Shown here: one piece after another, positions 4,801 to 6,492 of the stretch
How the letters are laid out: the number at the start of each line of letters is the position of its first letter
Numbering within the stretch: position 1 is the stretch's first letter
Assembly (NCBI GenBank): GCA_023701085.1
Contig: JAMPXR010000149.1
Coordinates: 1 to 6,492, forward strand
Length of the DNA stretch: 6,492 bases
Direction of reading: 5' to 3'
Source of the DNA: Ramlibacter sp.
GTDB taxonomy: Bacteria > Pseudomonadota > Gammaproteobacteria > Burkholderiales > Burkholderiaceae_C
Position numbers and translations under genes: made by a program
Notes under the pieces: generated by a model
What the model saw: only the letters and a program-made list of their open reading frames with translations
Databases searched by the model: none
Told to the model about the DNA's origin: nothing

Positions 4801-5892
4801 ATGCGCAAGGTCGAACTGTCGTACTCGCTGGCGCCGCGCGGCGCCGGTGTGCTGCGCAATCCCCTCATGGACCTGCTGGCCGCGGTGCGCGAACAGGGCT
4901 CGATCTCCGCGGCCGCGAAAGCGCTGGGCCTGTCGTACCGGCACGTGTGGGGCGAGCTCAAGCGCTGGGAGACGGAACTCGGCCACTCGCTCATCGTCTG
5001 GGACAAGGGCCAGCCGGCGCGGCTGTCCGAGTTCGGCGACAAGCTGCTGTGGGCCGAGCGCCAGGCGCAGGCGCGGCTGGCGCCGCAGATCGAGTCGCTG
5101 CGCGCCGACCTGGAACGCGCGTTCGCGGTGGCCTTCGACGACGCCGCGCACGTGCTCATGCTGTTCGCCAGCCATGACGACGCGCTGGCCGCGCTGCGCG
5201 ACCACGCGGCGTCGGGCGCCGGCCTGCACCTGGACATCCGGTTCTGCGGCAGCGTGGACGCGATCAGCGCGCTCAACGAGGGCCGCTGCGTGATGGCCGG
5301 GTTTCATGTGCCGCGCCTGGCGGGCCGCGGCGCGCTGGCCCGGCGCGTCTACCAGCCCCTGTTGCAGCCGGGCCGGCACAAGCTCATCGGCTTCGCCACG
5401 CGCAGCCAGGGGCTGATGGTGGCGCCCGGCAATCCGCGGTCCTTGTCGGGCCTGGCCGACGTGGCCGGCACGCGGGCCCGCTTCGTCAACCGCGCCCTGG
5501 GAACGGGCACGCGCGTCCTGCTCGACCAGTTGCTGGCGCAACTGGGGCTGGGCCCGAACGACCTGAACGGCTACGGCCACACGGAGCCGTCGCACGCGGC
5601 CGTGGCCCAGGCCGTCGCGTCGGGCGCCGCCGACGCCGGCCTCGGGATCGCGGCGGCCGCCCGCGCGTGCGGGCTGGACTTCGTGCCGCTGGTGCTGGAG
5701 GACTATTACCTCGTGGCCCTCAAGAGCGCGCTCGAGCAGCCGCCGGTGCAGGCGCTGCGCGCGGTGCTGCGGGGCGTCGCATGGCAGGAGCGCATGGCCG
5801 CGCTCCCCGGCTACGAGCCCCATCACTGCGGGGAGGTCCTGAGCCTGCGCGCGCAACTGCCCTGGTGGGACTTCGCCCGCAAGAAAAAATAG
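4801..5892 (+). CDS. ModE-type winged-HTH regulator with a periplasmic-binding-protein-like sensor domain
   Basis: This 363-residue one-component regulator is probably the tungstate/molybdate sensor of the module. Residues about 20-95 form a ModE/LysR-like winged HTH: SISAAAKALGLSYRHVW (34-50), then a wing ending PARLSEFGDKLL (72-83). From about 105 on it is a PBP-like domain of the kind found in molybdate-linked regulators (PF12727-like). Its family segments are GLMVAPGNPRSLSGL (about 203-217), FVNRALGTGTRVLLDQ (about 228-243) and HTEPSHAAVAQAVASGAADA (about 260-279). Classical ModE instead carries two MOP/TOBE oxyanion-binding domains; none is seen here. I infer oxyanion or a molybdopterin-related ligand binds the PBP domain. 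The gene is divergent from tupB and shares its operator region. An in-frame TTG at 4780 would add seven residues, but the ATG at 4801 matches the family's short N-terminus. The C-terminus is lysine-rich (RKKK). Confidence 0.9.
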   Translation: MRKVELSYSLAPRGAGVLRNPLMDLLAAVREQGSISAAAKALGLSYRHVWGELKRWETELGHSLIVWDKGQPARLSEFGDKLLWAERQAQARLAPQIESLRADLERAFAVAFDDAAHVLMLFASHDDALAALRDHAASGAGLHLDIRFCGSVDAISALNEGRCVMAGFHVPRLAGRGALARRVYQPLLQPGRHKLIGFATRSQGLMVAPGNPRSLSGLADVAGTRARFVNRALGTGTRVLLDQLLAQLGLGPNDLNGYGHTEPSHAAVAQAVASGAADAGLGIAAAARACGLDFVPLVLEDYYLVALKSALEQPPVQALRAVLRGVAWQERMAALPGYEPHHCGEVLSLRAQLPWWDFARKKK

Positions 5893-5897
5893 CGGGC
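5875..5897. terminator. Weak stem-loop between convergent genes, possible bidirectional terminator
   Basis: GCCCGC (5875-5880) pairs with GCGGGC (5892-5897) around an 11-nt A-rich loop that contains AAGAAAAAAT, overlapping the last codons and stop of the ModE-PBP gene. Read on the minus strand, right after the EgtB/SenA stop, the loop carries a TTTTTT run. The T run lies inside the loop rather than after the stem, so this is not a classical intrinsic terminator. The gap between the two stop codons is only 6 bp, so any terminator must overlap coding sequence as here. Confidence 0.25.
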
Positions 5898-5898
5898 C

Positions 5899-6492
5899 CT
5901 ACAAGCTGCAGGTGCGGAACCCGACGAAAGCGTCGTCGCGTTCGGGCAATGCGAAGCCGCGGAACTTCGGATGCTTCATGCGCGAGCGCGCCGCGAACGA
6001 CGCGCCGCGCTGCACCCGCGCGCGGCCGAAGAACGGCTGCGCCTCGAAATCGGTGTGCCGGCTCCAGGCATCCGCGGCGTACCCCGGCCAGGGCCGCAGC
6101 GTGCTCGCCGTCCACTCGCGCACATCGCCCCAGAGAAAGCCGCGCCGCGCCGCGGCGTGCGCCGCCATTTCCCACTCCACCTCGGTGGGCAGCCGGCGCC
6201 CCGCCCAGCGCGCGAACGCGTCGGCCTCCCACCAGCTCACGTGCATCACGCTCTGGCTGGCCGACATGCGCGCGGCCTTGCCGAAATGCGTCTGCATCAC
6301 CGCGCCGCTGGCCGCGCCGATCTGTTCGACATAACGCGGTCCGCGCCGCCCTTCCTGCCGCGACTGGCGCTCCAGCCAATCCCAGCCGGGCGGCAGCCAG
6401 AACCCCGGGTTGTCGTACCCGCCGTCGTCGACGAACTCCAGGTACTGGCCCCAGTTGACCGGCTGCGCGTCGATCTCGAATTCCGGCACGTC
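5899..6492 (-). CDS. senA: EgtB/SenA-family nonheme-iron sulfoxide/selenoneine synthase (C-terminal 197 residues, runs off the right edge)
   Basis: This is the C-terminal formylglycine-generating-enzyme-like (FGE/SUMF1) domain of an EgtB-type enzyme; the frame is open to base 6492. Such proteins join cysteine or a selenium donor to hercynine using a nonheme iron centre, making ergothioneine or selenoneine. Visible family segments, numbered from the edge, include FEIDAQPVNWGQYLEFVDDG (5-24), HVSWWEADAFARWAGRRLPT with EVEWE following, GDVREWTAS, and a C-terminal RGASFAARSR ... PERDDAFVGFRTC. The compact GFLWGDVREWT layout and the ending resemble the EgtB-related proteins of betaproteobacteria, several of which are now assigned as SenA. 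I therefore prefer SenA over EgtB, but not firmly. The DinB-like N-terminal part with the iron-binding HxxxHxE is outside the window. SenB and SenC genes, if present, would lie beyond the right edge. It converges on the ModE-PBP gene with a 6-bp gap and appears functionally separate from the tungsten genes. Confidence 0.7.
   Translation of the reverse strand, partial: DVPEFEIDAQPVNWGQYLEFVDDGGYDNPGFWLPPGWDWLERQSRQEGRRGPRYVEQIGAASGAVMQTHFGKAARMSASQSVMHVSWWEADAFARWAGRRLPTEVEWEMAAHAAARRGFLWGDVREWTASTLRPWPGYAADAWSRHTDFEAQPFFGRARVQRGASFAARSRMKHPKFRGFALPERDDAFVGFRTCSL

Noticed and set aside
4690..5856. Long minus-strand open frame antisense to the ModE-PBP gene
   Set aside because: It has no recognisable domain and is compositionally typical of antisense frames in GC-rich coding DNA. 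The plus-strand frame has clear HTH and PBP motifs.
1..6492. Mobile elements, CRISPR arrays, tRNA or rRNA genes, riboswitches
   Set aside because: No transposase or integrase motifs, direct-repeat arrays or tRNA-like folds were seen. The two intergenic regions are too short and lack the conserved helices expected of a Moco/Wco riboswitch.

Overview
This window is GC-rich and almost fully coding. It looks like a chromosomal metabolic island from a betaproteobacterium, probably Burkholderiales. That placement is an inference from codon usage, the EgtB-related protein at the right edge, and the type of tungsten module; no rRNA or other phylogenetic marker is present.

From left to right there are seven genes. 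(1) The start of a four-cluster ferredoxin on the minus strand runs off the left edge (364 to 1). It resembles AorA, the electron-transfer subunit of bacterial tungsten aldehyde:ferredoxin oxidoreductase (AOR); if so, the catalytic AorB should lie just outside the window. (2) Divergent from it, at 534-1649, is a GAF plus Fis-HTH regulator of the AcoR family that lacks the sigma-54-activating AAA+ domain. (3-6) A tightly overlapping minus-strand operon follows, transcribed 4677 to 1669 in the order tupB-tupC-tupA-modA. It encodes a tungstate ABC importer (permease, ATPase, TupA binding protein) with a second, ModA-type oxyanion-binding protein added. Every junction is a 4-nt ATGA or GTGA overlap. 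(7) Divergent from tupB, at 4801-5892, is a one-component regulator with a ModE-type winged HTH fused to a periplasmic-binding-protein-like sensor domain. At the right edge, convergent with it, is the C-terminal part of an EgtB/SenA-type nonheme-iron sulfoxide/selenoneine synthase (5899 to beyond 6492).

The genes fit a tungsten-supply and tungsten-use module: import (TupBCA/ModA), sensing (ModE-PBP) and a user enzyme (AOR). The best support is an imperfectly described but exact DNA signal. The inverted repeat GCTATGAA-N8-CATAGC occurs with identical spacing in both divergent intergenic regions, at 404-425 (aorA / GAF-Fis regulator) and 4729-4750 (tupB / ModE-PBP). I read it as the operator of the ModE-PBP protein, tying the tungsten enzyme and its transporter into one regulon. 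The GAF-Fis regulator could add aldehyde or related substrate control to the AOR genes. I saw no mobile elements, tRNA or rRNA genes, CRISPR arrays or long repeats.
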